Shown here: in pieces, positions 1 through 13,900 of the stretch
How positions within the stretch are numbered: position 1 is the first letter of the stretch
Layout of the letters: each line of letters starts with the position of its first letter
Source: Phoronis australis
Taxonomy: Eukaryota; Phoronida; Phoronidae
Assembly (NCBI GenBank): GCA_002633005.1
Contig: NMRA01000044.1
Span: 243,041 to 307,040 of the forward strand
Direction of reading: 5' to 3'
DNA: 64,000 bases
Program-made: the position numbers and the translations under genes
The notes under the pieces: generated by a model
Told to the model about the DNA's origin: nothing
Databases searched by the model: none
The model's input: only the letters and a program-made list of their open reading frames with translations

Positions 1-2303
1 GTGGCCTTGAAAATAGCCGTACGCGACAGTTTTGGAAGTGGTCGATTCGAGGCCGATATAAGTATAGAAACCACGAAAAATTAAGAATCTTTAAAACAAA
101 TAATCGAGTACATTAAATGGCATAAACGTGTACCATAAACATGTGGCGCGCAAAATAATATTCCAGGCACACGACGCACAGCAGATTTTTCAAAGCAAAA
201 TTATGAATTTTAAACAAAATTCTGCACGGAAAACCGTGAAATAATTTCAGCCAGACCAGAGAACGTTAACCTAATGAGATGCCTAGGCCTATATTCGTTT
301 CGATAGTTTTGAGCATTGATACTTAGTTGGTCAATTTCCGTGTGACGTTATAGTGTATGTTATTACATAATAGTATTTCAGGACATTATAACCGAATTAT
401 AACGAGTAAGCGTGGTTTCGAGTATGACTCATCCCTTGTTTATTTCCTTTTTATATTTCACAGTTGGATCTCCGTGTATTGTGATTGTGACGACAGCATG
501 TGAGTGGTTCATTTCCTACTGAGGAGATTATGGGCGGGAAAATTATGATTTTGAGAGATCACTCTTAGAGCGGAATCGAACCTGCAACTCGCGCGGTCGC
601 AGTCTGACGCAATGCTGGAGGAGCCAAACACCATTTGATAAACGGGAAAGTATGTTTCTAAGCCTTGTGTTGAAGACCGTGACACCGGACTGGACTACAG
701 CAAATGTCTGACAGCCACGCAGTGCGATATTGATGACGATTAGCAACACAACGGATTTTTTCTGGTCAACGCTTATAACTTCAAGAAGTCTATCCCATCC
801 CACAGTAATTCTCAAAATGTGTTTTCGGTCGTATCAGAATAAAGCAACATTTCAAAGTACACGGTTTAGTTGACTAATTCTTCAGGAATTGTCCAGCTGG
901 GGGACGCTTTCTGCATGTTGTAAAAATAAAAAATTCTACTTCCGGGTTCGCATGTATAATTTGACCTAACATCGAGGAAATTAAGTTAGCCAGCAAAACG
1001 GAATAACCTTCCACTTTCTACATAGATTTGAGAACTTCCCACATAAATGACAGGAAATTCTTTACAAAAGATTAAGCTTGCCACTGAGATCCACTGGTAT
1101 ACACAATGCAACGTAAGAAGACTTGCACCATAAAGATGAGTCACATTCAACACCGTTATTATACCAAAAAACATTATGTTTTAAAGTTTCTTCATCTTAG
1201 CTCGATTTTCAAGTGTTCGAAAAACTTTTTAAAAAGTTTTCACACTAATTTCTATAGAAAACAAAAATATTCGCTAACATTTTTCATTAAGTATGCCAAA
1301 TCTATTAATAACTAAGTCCTCGTCAAAGATGAAATTTTGAACACATAGGGCCTACCGGTTCTAATGACGGGAATCTGAACTCCAATTGACTCTGCCCGCT
1401 AGCCTAGGTTTATACCGTTTCGTGTTCGCGAAATGTGTGCGGAAACCTGGAAACCGGTCCATGTTGTCGGAGCTCTCTGGAAACAATCCTAGCTCACTCG
1501 CGGGAGTATGTAATGATAAATATCGGATAATCCACCCAGTCCCCATATAGGCCTATGGAGAATATATGTTTGAATTACAAAACTCTCCTGTTTCGCAACT
1601 GGCACCAAATCTTTAACCTAACCGAATTTTCTACCACAAATGTTATCTTTACAATCTCTCCGTTAAACTACGGAGAATGTCCATTTGAGCGCCAACTAGC
1701 ATATTGATGCAATCGGACGCCGAAAACTGGTTTCGAAAATACCATGTGCGGAATATAGACTCATACTCCACTGCTCAAGTCTCAAGCTTCTCAGTTCAAT
1801 CGTAATTTGTTTACATGTCTACGCGTCTATCAATTAATGAAAAATGGTCTCGGGTGCAATAAGCCCGGGTGAGCGGCCTGCGCACACCCGATCGCAACCT
1901 GCCAGATCACCTAAACTATTGTTTTAAAAATACAAACCCATGCTTTGTATGGGAGAATTACTGTGAAATCCAGACGTATTTTATTCACATTTCTCTAGAA
2001 TTCCCTAATCTTGACAAAGCTAAATTTGGAGACAAAAATCTAATTTATTAGGTCATAAATTATCAGTTTACAGTTTTATCCACAGTAAGAATACAAAGAC
2101 TGGTAAAAATGACATAAAGGTCACCAGTTTACTGTCCTGAACCACTTGCATCAAACTGGTTTACAAAATCCAGGACCATTGTTCGAGACTATTTGCTTAG
2201 CATTCAACCATATTGAATGCTTTCATGTTATTAAAGTACAATGTAGTTTATGTAAAATATAATAAATAAATAAAATAACAAAACCAGTACAGAATGATAG
2301 GTA
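1..2303. other. 3' flank, no supported gene
   Basis: The first 1.9 kb is clearly richer in CpG than the introns. Open frames here (543-815 and 1361-1546 on the minus strand, 1869-2051 on the plus strand) match nothing I recognise. A plus-strand AATAAATAAATAAA cluster at about 2261-2274 could end a convergent transcript coming from the left. A tRNA-like fragment is listed separately. Confidence 0.4.
555..640 (-). repeat. Possible tRNA-derived SINE fragment
   Basis: On the minus strand GGTTCGATTCC at 582-572 matches the RNA polymerase III B box and is preceded by GCGAGTTGCA, as in the T-arm of a tRNA. An anticodon-arm-like stretch lies upstream, but the A box is poor and no full cloverleaf folds. 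It is most likely a decayed tRNA-derived SINE rather than a tRNA gene. Confidence 0.3.
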
Positions 2304-4732
2304 TTTATTGTCATGGTAATTCACAGAAGACTTAATCAATATTATTAAATATATTACACAAATAAATGACTTGAAAGCCAGAGTTGAAGTAGCTTTGCAC
2401 TTTGGTGTAAAATTTAAACGTTACTCTACACTCTCCTCTGGTCTCCTACTTACAAAGACACTAATGATTGCAACATTTCTTAAAATATTAAATTTTGAAC
2501 ATGCAAAACAAACAGTGTTATATAGAGTCATATAAAATACATACAACAAGGCCAAGCCTGTTGGATTTAAGAACTAAACTACACAGACTTTTTGAAAAAG
2601 TTGACAATTCCTGTGTCTAACCTTAGTTAAGTATATACAAATCCTCAACAGAGCAGGGGCTCTCCTCAGAGAAACTTACTTGGTAACAGCAAATAACACT
2701 TTTTTCGGGGTGTTTTTTTAACAATCTCAACAAGTTTCAAATAACTACCAATCTTTTTTGAAAATGTGAAACAGACCTAACATTTCACAAAGTGAGAAAT
2801 TGTGATGTCAAATTTGTATGTCATTTATGATCTTATAATATCAATAATTATTCATAATAATTGTTCAGTTCTTCTAATAAAAAGAGTTTGCCATGTGAGT
2901 CTTGCAGAAAATAAGTTACTCCAGACACTACCAGGAATTTCCGAAAATAGGCCGGAACATTTTCGGAAAATTTTCCAAAAGTATTGGTGTATTTTCAGTA
3001 ACTGTTTGCATGTTTTCAAAATCTAATGGATTGTTCTAAAACATGTAAGTAATAGACTTTGATGTAAAATTTTGTTTATTTTTGCAAGACATTACCTTAT
3101 GGGATCGCAATTTCACTCAAATGGCTATCATTTAATGAGACATTATGTGACTTGGTTGGGAACTAAACATATTAAAACAGTAAAAATAGTTCGCTGAATG
3201 CAAAATAAGTAAGGATGAATAAAAATCTTACTACTGAGATACAACTGCATACAAGACAAGTTTATTTCAAAAAGTTTCCAAAAATGTCTCCCCTTCCCAG
3301 AAATAACCCCGTGTGTATATTCGGTTTCATTTGACGTTTTTTGAAATCATTTTCCAGATATCAGACCATGGGCCTATTTTTGAAAAGTCCCGGTAGTGTT
3401 TACATCATCAGACTGTAACATAATAATTTGTCATCACATATCACAGTTTTGGCTACTTACAAATGAGGTCTTTCCACATGTGCCATTTTGCCAAAAAGGT
3501 CTTCATAATTTTGAATATCAAATTGACGAAAACGTACAAGAACGGTTGCAAAAATATTGTAAACTTAACAATACCTAAAGCCACGGTTTCACATGAATAC
3601 TGATAGCCAAGACAATACAACACTATAGAAAATGTTCCCACACTTAAGCCTGAAATCACCTATTTTTGGTCAATTTCATGCTCTAAATGTCAAATAAATG
3701 CCACAACAAGAATTAGTTCAAAACAAGACTTTTAAAGTTTCAAATAAACAATAATAAAACAATAATACTAAATACAATATACAATATACATTATCTGTTA
3801 AAGTAATATATGTCTCATGAAAGGTGTTAGAAAACTAATTCTTAGCGCAACTGTAAAATACATGCAATTTGTAACTGTAAAAGATTTCATTTCAGCATTT
3901 CCGAAATAAGGGATCTATTATTTTGACCTTCTAAAACGTTTTGTGCACACAGGCCAATCAAAAAAACTACTTATGTAGCTGTTAGCGAGAAAAATTTGGA
4001 GCAGCAATTTCAAAAACTATATATTCCATTACATGTAACAAAAGTGTACTGGCTTCAACTTTGGTTCATAGACATAATGGTAACCAGCGTGTTCTTTCAA
4101 CAATAAGCCATTCAAAAGTCTGTTAAGAAGACTGCAAATCGGGTATTGCTCAAGGGTAGATAACTATTAATTTTTTACTTTCCAAAAAATGGCACACATT
4201 TAAAGGGATACTGAACTTGGTTTTGGTGATTTTAAACAATCTCCAAAAGGAGGATTCAACAATAACGACATACAGTGTCATGATGAATATCATGATTCTT
4301 GATGTGAGGTCTTTCCCTACAGTTGTAGTGTAACTTGCCTAAAGCATAGACTACACTGGCCCATCTATGAGACTTTTTAGGGGTTTTTCAAAGTTTGCTC
4401 CAAAGTTTTGAGTGTTGATGAGGGTTACTGAGCATTATTTTGTTTCAGAGAACTGGATGTCGTTGTTGAAATGTGTTAATAGACCAAAACTGGGTTTGTT
4501 AAATCATTAATTTCATTCGACTATGGGCAGAAAATTGAATACATATGCGTCCACGTTTTTTTTTTGAAAAACTTTAATAACAGAACAAAACTTTGAAACA
4601 GGGAGGAAATTAATACCCCAGAGCATCTGCAGCTTTACATATAAACAATGGCCTTTCAGGCAACAACACACAGTTATGTGTCCACATAACATTTCATGGC
4701 AGCCAGGTAGAGAGCAGCCATATTCGACCACT
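2304..4732 (-). other. Probable 3' UTR of the glypican gene
   Basis: The stretch after the stop codon has no coding signal and no recognisable transposon. Minus-strand AATAAA hexamers occur at 3266-3261, 3080-3075 and 2309-2304. The last is followed on the minus strand by a long U-rich tract, a good setting for cleavage, so a 3' UTR of up to about 2.4 kb is possible. Which signal is used cannot be decided here. Confidence 0.3.
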
Positions 4733-4905
4733 CTACCCATTAAGTAAGGTAACCATCAGCGGGGGTATTAGTGCTAGTATTGTCCTGTGCAGTGTGGTGG
4801 CACCACTAGTGTCACCCTCTCGTGAACTTTGACCTACTCCCCCAGCAGACAAGGCAACAGAATCTTTAGTTGAATCCTCATAAAAATCTTGCCCTTTTTC
4901 TGATT
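4733..4905 (-). CDS. GPC3/5: Glypican exon 8: C-terminal GPI-anchor signal and stop
   Basis: It enters at phase 1 and encodes Gln563 (split codon CAA), residues 564-619 and the TAG stop at 4735-4733. The first part is acidic and Ser/Gly-rich (DFYEDSTKDS, then GGVGQSSREGDTSGATT). It ends with a hydrophobic segment, TILALIPPLMVTLLNG, directly at the stop. This small-residue region, short polar spacer and hydrophobic tail make a GPI transamidase signal; Ser596-Gly597-Ala598 is a plausible attachment site. Two prolines inside the hydrophobic tail are unusual. The acceptor is catttcag|AATCA. No long ORF flags this exon; it was found by following the frame from exon 7. Confidence 0.9.
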
Positions 4906-7900
4906 CTGAAATGAGAGAAATTACATCGGGTTAAAAACGTAAATATATACAGAGAGCTTTGAACAAGTTTCCCCAGGTGGAGTAAGTGAACCACTAGTCT
5001 CTTATGACAAAGGAGATTATTAAAGACCAGTGGCAGACTGAGAGGGGGGCCAAGAGGGCCATGGCCCCCCAAAATTCTCCCAGATTCCGTTAGGCAGTTC
5101 GGGGGTGCGAATGTCTGACAGGCAAAATCCTGGGTAATATTCTGCCCTGCCCCCCCCCCCCTATNCCCCCCCCCCCGTAACTCAAAATCCTGGATCCGCC
5201 CCTGAAGCCCAGCTTGCCACGGTAACACTTGTAAATGTGTATCCTACAGTATATTAACAGCATTGCTCTGAGCTCACTAGTTCCATAAATTGTCAAATGT
5301 AATGAACTGTTAGGGATACTGGTTTGCTTTTGTCTAGGTCACCGGGAGTATCACCTTTTAATTCAAACACTCCCATGCAGTGGTGTTCTATTCAGACCCC
5401 TATTCAATACAACTGTTATCGACCTTTTGTTGTTTATGCAGGAATCTCGCGGCAACTTCACCTATCATCTGATGGTCCTACATTTGCGTGATTAAACTTG
5501 TGTTTTCTTATTTTACTAAGGCTTTGCTAGGAATACCTGGTTAGCCCAATACATCTCAAATAACAAAATTCCGTTGACCGTTGAAGTTGGGGTTTAATCA
5601 TGATATTACAGCAACTTCTTATTCCTCATTTCAGTGTAACAGCTGAAGTGTGATTGATGCATTAACACCAGTCAGTTTTGGACATAAAAACCATACACCT
5701 GGGCCCACGACCTAATCTCCAAACTCGAAACAGTGCAATTCAAAAACACAAAGTTTATCGATTATTCTGTTGTACTCAAGTAAGTTAAAATTGAGTGTAT
5801 TGATGACTGTGATTTGAGATACTAACTCGAAATAAAAATTAGATCAAGATCAGTAAAAACTCAACATTTTGATAAAACTTGAGATTTTCAGTTCACTCTA
5901 ATAAGGTTTAACTCTGGGGTCATCAAGTGCAAACTAAGCTTAGATAGTCATCCTTGTAAAACAAAATGTACTTGAGCACAGATTTTTGCTTCATAACTAC
6001 CCAGGCTGGTACTGTGCAGATGAATTACACAACAAGTAATGAAATTTGGTTAACAGTTCAACAACGTAAACGTTGAAACGTTGCAACTGCTCATGCAAAA
6101 TTGAAAAGAGAACAGAAAGTTGCGTTGCTTCAGATTTTTAATATTTAAATTTTAATGAAATGTTCAGAAGTGTGGAAAATTTGCTTAACAGTGCAAAGGT
6201 AGAGAATTTTGTGATCAAAATTCGGGTTGTGAACCGGCTCTGCCAACAGATACTGTATTGAATACAGTAATCTAAGAAAATAATACTAAATTTATGAATT
6301 GTTGTTTCAGTATACACCCTCAGTGCTAATTGTTAGAAGACATTTATGAGATTCCAAACAGATGAAATCTTAACCAAGATGTAAGAGCTATAAGGAAAAA
6401 TGGACATCAGATCAAGATGAGCAAAATTCAAGAAATCCATATTTAATATTATTAGAGTGTATGCATTAACTCTATTCTCAATCGATACTTTGAAAATTGA
6501 CACTGATTTTATCGCATATTCACTCAAGGTACATGTTTCAGGAAACTAACTGGTAAATGGTTCACAAATCCTAAGTACTAAGCTTTGCAATTAACTGTGG
6601 AACTGAGTACATTAAGTATGTGTTATTTTAAAGCATTTTGGAATCTGTAGCAAATTTGCACTAACATAACAGTCGGTAGCATATCGGCTTTCAATGACAC
6701 CTATCCACAATCAAAGCCAACGTACCTAGTACTTGAGTGTTATTTGATTGTGGAACAGGAGACCAGCCATGTAATTAGCCACATGTTGACAGACAAGCTG
6801 ATCATGACATGCTGAAGAGGGGGAATGATGGGAAGAAATGTCTCAAACATGCGATTATCATGCAGAAAGTGCAAGCACCATCAGTATCTGTCGCACACAC
6901 TTTACCCACAATGCAATGTCACATGCAAGCACAGGCAAGTTTGGTGATGGCTTTTAGTTAACCATTAGGATAAAGCACTCTTGAAAGTCAAAATTTTGAT
7001 ATAGAACAAGACAACGTGGCACGAAGGAATCCTCGTCAGCAGTAGGTACACCCTACCATCAAAAACTTATGAACAGTAAGTTCTTATGCGTATACTCTCA
7101 TTTACAAGTACTTAATACTTTGGGCATTTAAATTGAAACTTTTCTGACGTTGATGATTTACGCTTACTGATGTTCAGTTTTTTAAGGCAGAAATGATTGT
7201 ACTTAAGTTATTGCTCAATTCAGATGATCTCTTCCACCTCGATACAGTTTTGTGTTCAGGTGCACAGAGTGAGATGCTGCAGTCTACTTGACCTCAGAAA
7301 CTGACCACAAAGGTGACACCACCAAGTCGTCTCGTCCGGGTCAAATAGTATCAAGTAAATGGCACAGAATTTTGTGAACAAGTAATAGATGGAACTGGAT
7401 CACAACACGCCAAGGTGATAACGAAAGTTGGCCATTTATGACCCACCAAAGCAGCGCTGATCATAAATTTAATAATATCATGACAGAATATATACACACA
7501 ATGTCAATTGAACTCAGGGACAACTGTGGTGAAATTTGACGAAAACTGCAATCCACTTCCAAAACCGATTTAATGTAAAAAAACGCTGCTTGAAAACTAC
7601 TTAACATTCTCAAATTTAGATTCTTCAACGTCATAAAGGAAGAAGTCATTTCCCACCATGCTATTGAAATCTGTGCTCTTAGTGGTTTAACAGACTAGTA
7701 TGATAAGAAAGGGTCAATATCCTATTGGTAATCACATCCTTTCAGGGTAAACCGCCCAACGGTTGCAAGTCACAACAACAACAGCATTATAATTTCTCAA
7801 GGTTGACCTTAAAATGCTAATAGCCACTTATTCCTCTAAGCCCACACTCACTCCTCGTAAGTGGGTGGGTAAGTATGAAAATTATTATTTTGCGTTTTGC

Positions 7901-10900
7901 ATTTTTCAGTTCTACAAGAAATATTAGCAGCAATAGAAAGAGAATTCAACATTGCGTCTCAGAGATTGTTGAAATTGCATCCCATATCAACTTTTCATGG
8001 ACAGGGGTACTCACTTTTGTTGAAAATAAATTAAATACTGACACCAAAAATGTTTTGGTAAGATTTTCAAAAAATTTTGATGAACACTGACTGACATCTG
8101 AAGACAAAACGATTGATTGATGTATTTTCATTATGTTATCATATACATTGGTTATTAAGACCCATACTACTAAACTATTCCGAGTCAGAGTTTGTTTTAT
8201 AAAATTTCTCAAAAAAACGAACGTTTACGAGAAACTTACTTGAAATTTGTGTAGAGCAATAGTCGTAAATTAAATTTTTTAGTTTTTTACCATTTAAAGC
8301 ACTGAAACCTGCCAAGTTAAAAAAACAATTTTGGCAACTATTTTTGTACAAAATCACTGCAGAAATGTCTGAAGCAACTTTAATCAAGCATTAGTTTTTA
8401 GAACATCTTTAAAACTTTGAGTATATATGGATATTAAACCCACTAAAACAATATATCACGGCAATTAATTAACGAACTAATGGTAACCAAAGCTAAAACA
8501 AAGAAATAAGAGATTGGTATTGGTAGAAAAGGCTTACGCAATAATCCAAAAATTTAAATTTGAGAATATACCTCACACAGTCTGATAAGAACAAGTTGTT
8601 GGAGAAGTAAAACATGACGAGATAAAGTAACAAGATAGACAAAAGACAAAACAGTATCAAACAAACGATTTCACAATGCTCAGAAATGCCAAAACTTACG
8701 ATCCAACTCATTAGATGTAGTCGAAACACTGGGTGGTTGTGATGAGGACGCTTGAAAAAAATGTTTTAATTTCAAACACATGATTCCATCCTGACACTGT
8801 TTTTTCACTTTTATCGAGTTTTTTTTTTGAAAAATTCTGACAACAGAGTATTCAGTATCCATAAACCAGTGATTAAACATATGTCTTTAAAAAATTCTTA
8901 AGAATATTTATAGTAGAAAATCTGGCTCACAATAAATAATACTAGCCCTTTAAATGTCAAAGCATAATGTTCAAGCAACACAACTCCCAAAATGACGGGT
9001 GCTATACATTTATCTCGTGAAATTTTATATTAATCACAATTTCCAGGAGTTTTCAACGACCAGCAGTCACTATGTTGTAACGCCATCTCACCTTTGGACA
9101 TCAATGACAAATATAATTGTGGCGAATTTTGAGACATTCTCATCCTCAACAGTTCAACCCAGTACCTCATTCCAGACAGGGTAAAGATGGTATTCAACAT
9201 TAACCATTTCTTAAGCCATTAACTCCACCCCACTATGCTTCTTATCCCATTCTTGAGAGTTCAATTGTATGTCCAGGTTATAGCAAAGACACCAAGTTTT
9301 ACCCTACAGAGAGAACTGTTTGCCAGGAATGAAGTCAGGGTAGTGAAACAACCCAATGACCAGACCCAGAAATACCCTGGCCAATCTAATGCAAGTCATA
9401 CTACGGAGTATGTGATTTTGAGGTATCTGAATTTTGATTGTCTAGTTTGCAAGTTTTTGCATTCAGTTTCTGAGTATGATCACTAGCCATGACAGTATAA
9501 GCACTGCAACAACAAAATTCAAAGATTCGACCACCTTTGTGAATCTGACTATTGAACTGTTATTACGACAATCGATGACTATTCAACTCATTTTGGATTT
9601 TCAAGTTCCTGAAGTTTACCAGAATGCATTCCTCACTTCCCACAAGCTTTTATGGCCAATTATACGTGAATACATGAACTTCTGATACGACTTCATAAAC
9701 AAAAGGAATTTTTATTTATCCCATGGAATTTCAACGAAGTGATTCCCCGCGTGTCACTGGGTTTCCAGGAAGAGCAGGAACCATGCACTGATTGCAAAAG
9801 GCACAAGATTGGGCTACAAACGGGGATAGTAAACTAGGGCTTTGGGTGTTCAGGATTAGAACACATGGAGTCAACCAAAACACCTGCAACAGTTAGCACT
9901 TACTTTTCCTGGGAGGTTTGATGTTGTAGCCCATCTGGCCACTTCCACTGCCCGAACCATCCATGTAATCTTCGTCATCCTGGTAAAGTGGCGTAGAGCC
10001 CAACTCTCGTGAAGGCTCCTCCGCCAGGTACGGGTCGTAAATCTGCAGTGGACGATCAGCTTGATCTGACTGGGGAAGTTCTGACGGCGCGCTACGCTCA
10101 AGGCGCTGGAAAGGGAAGAAGATACTTACGGGGTGTAATGACTTAGAATGCACGATACCTTATTACGGTGAAGAGCAAGTATCGAATAACACCAACCTCC
10201 AAAATAATGAACACTGTCAAACATTTAAACAAATTATCTTTAATTTTACACATAAATTGACAAATATGAGATATTCGAAACTCACCAACAATTTTGGGAA
10301 ATAAAAGAAGGGCGAGTTGTACATTAAAACCTCTCCTATTCCCGTCTCATTAAAGCACAGGGGCCACAAAAAAGATTACTCACATTCACTAAAATCTGGG
10401 TCAAAATGTAGCTTAAATAGTAAGGGAAACTAAGTGGACCTTAAAGTGATAGCTACATGAAATTAAGCTTGTGAATATGTGAACTAATACACGCTAGTAT
10501 ACCTTGTGATTACCTGGTCACAGTCAGCCCAGTTAAAATTAGTGTGATTATAAGACTAGACATTAGTGAACAAGATTTTCTATTTACATTTTCACCACTT
10601 CAACTACAGAAGACAATAATGTACTCAGAAGGTGCACAGGCACACGATTGTTTGCCACAAAGACCCGAGAACGTCAGTGCCACCTGGCTAGGTAGTCCTC
10701 CTTCATAGCAGATTTTGCAGAAGCAGACAACAGATTTTACAAATGCGAGAAAAAAATTCAATTTAGGAAACAATGGGAAAACATTTTTGTGTAATTTCCT
10801 AATACATGTTACAGTGCTTAACTTGTTTTCAAGAACATGATAAAAGTGACGACTTATCCAAATGACCATTTATGATTAAGTTAGGCATGTAACTGGAAGC

Positions 10901-13900
10901 ATGTGAAAGCTGATAATTCATGCAGACAAACGAGTCGGGTGAGGTCGAGAAAATTCTGTTTCATTGTTGCTTAAATTTCCAGAATATGTGCCAAGTAAAA
11001 CGCTTTTGAAAAACAGAATAAATTTTGCAACTAAAGATTTTTAGCACTGCGTGAGAAAAATACTATGCAGTCTCAGATAGAAGACTACAAGGGCCATCAG
11101 TCCCATATGGCCAGTTACCATGGCAATGCAATGACTTTCCACTGGCTGCTGGCAAACAGGTAATCCAATGAGAATTAAAACAGTTTTTCAAGGTTAAAAT
11201 CCTGATAACTGAACAAGTGCAAGGGTTGGCAAATAAAATAGAACCATTCTACAATTTCCGTTCAACGTACAGCTGAATGATTTCATAAATGTCGGTTAGA
11301 GGTTTCTATGAAAACATGCATGTAACTTCATCCCTAAAGGGTTATCTAGACTACATAGATGGTAACTAATTACTTGACAGTTGGGAGGAATGGGTCGGAA
11401 TATTTCATCACGCACAATGCAAGTCAAAAGGAATGCGCCAAGATATGTGAAAAAAATGGGTAACATTAGTAATTCTTCTCCTGTGAAGCTAGTAACAGCA
11501 ACTTCTGTGAAATCTCACCAATTTTGGACAAAAAGAATTTCCAAAAATGCCCTTGTCATTTTGAAAGACTTCTAAAATTTTGAATTGTCAACAACTTTTC
11601 ACCACATTGTCGGTTGGTAGCTAGGCTACATAAATTGAATGTACCAAGCATTATTTTGGTGCTAATACTCTTTCATAAAAATAATATTTCTCGTCTGTCA
11701 TATTGTGTCCTAAATTGGTGATTTTATGTTCTCTAGTATACGGATGCATGCTTTCTCAGGTTGGGGTAAAAAAACTAAATCTGGGTGTTGGGTATTGTCT
11801 TATGCTCCACTATTTCCAAACGGTGGTCTAATGCCATGTGAAGGGGACACATCAATGTCTTACCAGTAAACGTGCACCGAGGAACAATCCTCAAGCAGAC
11901 ATGATCACAGGGAATTGGTAAAATTAGCAATAAATTAGAGAAAATTAGACCGACACAAAGATGAACATCTCTTTGACAAAAAGAAGAAAGTCTCCACAAC
12001 AGAAAAAAAAGTTTCGATGTTCTTCAAAGTTTACGAGAACCAGGTTTATATAGTGAGAATAGCAACAAGGCTCAAGGTGTTGACTTTTGTGCATTCCGTA
12101 TCTGAAATGCTCAACATTTGGCGTAACCATTGTACTCAACAGCAATTTCCACACTCCTCAAAAATAAAACTTATGAACCTGCAAAGTTACTAAGTGAAAC
12201 AAAAAACTCAGAAACCATTGACACAGCAAGAGCAGATCCAGAACTCTGCTCCATTCACAAACTGTCTCATTTGTTAACTTACACGTATGGACTGACTTAC
12301 CTCTGCTTGAGGTGGGCCCAGCACCCTAAAGCTGTCCTACCAGATCAACCCGTGGACAGAAATGACAGACTGTTACTCTAAAAAGGGCTGTACACCGGCA
12401 ACAGGCACTAGTAATACCAAAACGAACTGTATTTGGATTCATCATATCAATTGCATTTCACAGTAACAACTGTTCTTTATAATGTCCGTCCCATCAAGTC
12501 TTACAGAAGATATTCAACAGAAAAATGACAGTTGTATTTATTTGTCTCAACAGAGCCAATGCAGACAGACAAAGGGTAAACTACCTATAATCCCTGGTAA
12601 AAAATATTGAATAATTGCTGCAGAAATGTGTGAATAAAAATTTCATTTTTTGCTTTCCCGTACAGGTATAAATATTGTTTCAATACATGAAAAAATAATA
12701 GGTGTGTCAGCATCGGTATCACGCCTTTTTCACGTGATGTACAGCCCTTCTTGTGTGCCAATGAAATCTCAGTAGTTTTAGTCATCAAATTAACGTGCCC
12801 AACACGCGAGAACAGTCCGTGAAAATCACACTCCAGCAGACAGTGGCCCGAATGAGCCACCGTATCATAAATCCGGACAGTCATTACAATATACTGCAAA
12901 AAAAAAAACAGCAGTCCCGTACATATAAAGTAAGAGAATGCTAAATTGATAGATCTACTTTTCATAGACCGTGTATCATGCACTGATGGTGTTCGATTGG
13001 TGGCTCATTCGGTCACATGACCTCCAGGCGAAACACGATTTCTATCGATAGTACATACCATGCACGTGAGAACAGCTCACCAGTTGTGATTGTACATTTA
13101 AAGATAAACAATATGCGATTTGGATATCAACTAGAATTCTATGTTTTAACAACCAATTCTAAGTTGCATAAAACGAAAACGAAATGATCACTTGGGAAAC
13201 TTGATAACTTTTTTTGAGACTTCATCCTGAACATTTATAACAAATAAAACTTGGTCTTCTCATCGATGCAATAGTTTTCCTATGAATGATTTTTTGCTTA
13301 ATTTTACTTTGAGTTCAATTTCATAGTTTTGCAGATATTTGGCAGAACAGACTAACTTGTCGATACGACCTTACATAACTTGAAGTGGTAATTAATTCAA
13401 GACACTTAAGTACACCTTGCAAGTTGACATTTTACATATTTTGATCAAGTTTAACAAGCTACCACAGAATGAGAACATGGATAAATGCGACCAAATATAT
13501 TGAATATTTTTTAACCAAACAGATCCTAATTGAGACACACGCCTTTAAATGGTCAGAACAGTGTATAACTAATAAGTTGATCATGTGGATCCTAGCTACT
13601 CCCTCCCAAGTCCCAGTCCTGTTTTCGTAGATAAAAATAATCATGGTCTTGACATTGTAACTGACCCAGGTTGACCCGGATTATTTCATGCACTACATTG
13701 TTCTGCATCCTGCTCCTTGACTTAAATGAAATTGAATAGAAGAACCTATTGAAGTAAATATCATATTTAAAGGGGAAGTTTGTTAATTTAAAAAACATTT
13801 TCCTAGAATACATATCACGACCGCTATTACCACAGTGTCAAATGTGTCAGGAAACCATAAAAAAAAACTATGGCAAAACTGCAGCCGTTTCCAATTTTAG

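Noticed and set aside
1843-1880. Possible plus-strand first exon (ATG...CCCGG|gtgagc)
   Set aside because: Only a 10-codon frame and a donor match; no downstream exon or family evidence supports it.
12585-12983. A 132-codon minus-strand frame with a stretch faintly like a WD repeat (TVRIYDTVAHSGHCLLECD)
   Set aside because: The likeness covers about 20 residues, the rest is AT-driven hydrophobic sequence, and it overlaps an inverted-repeat element. It has no splice context.
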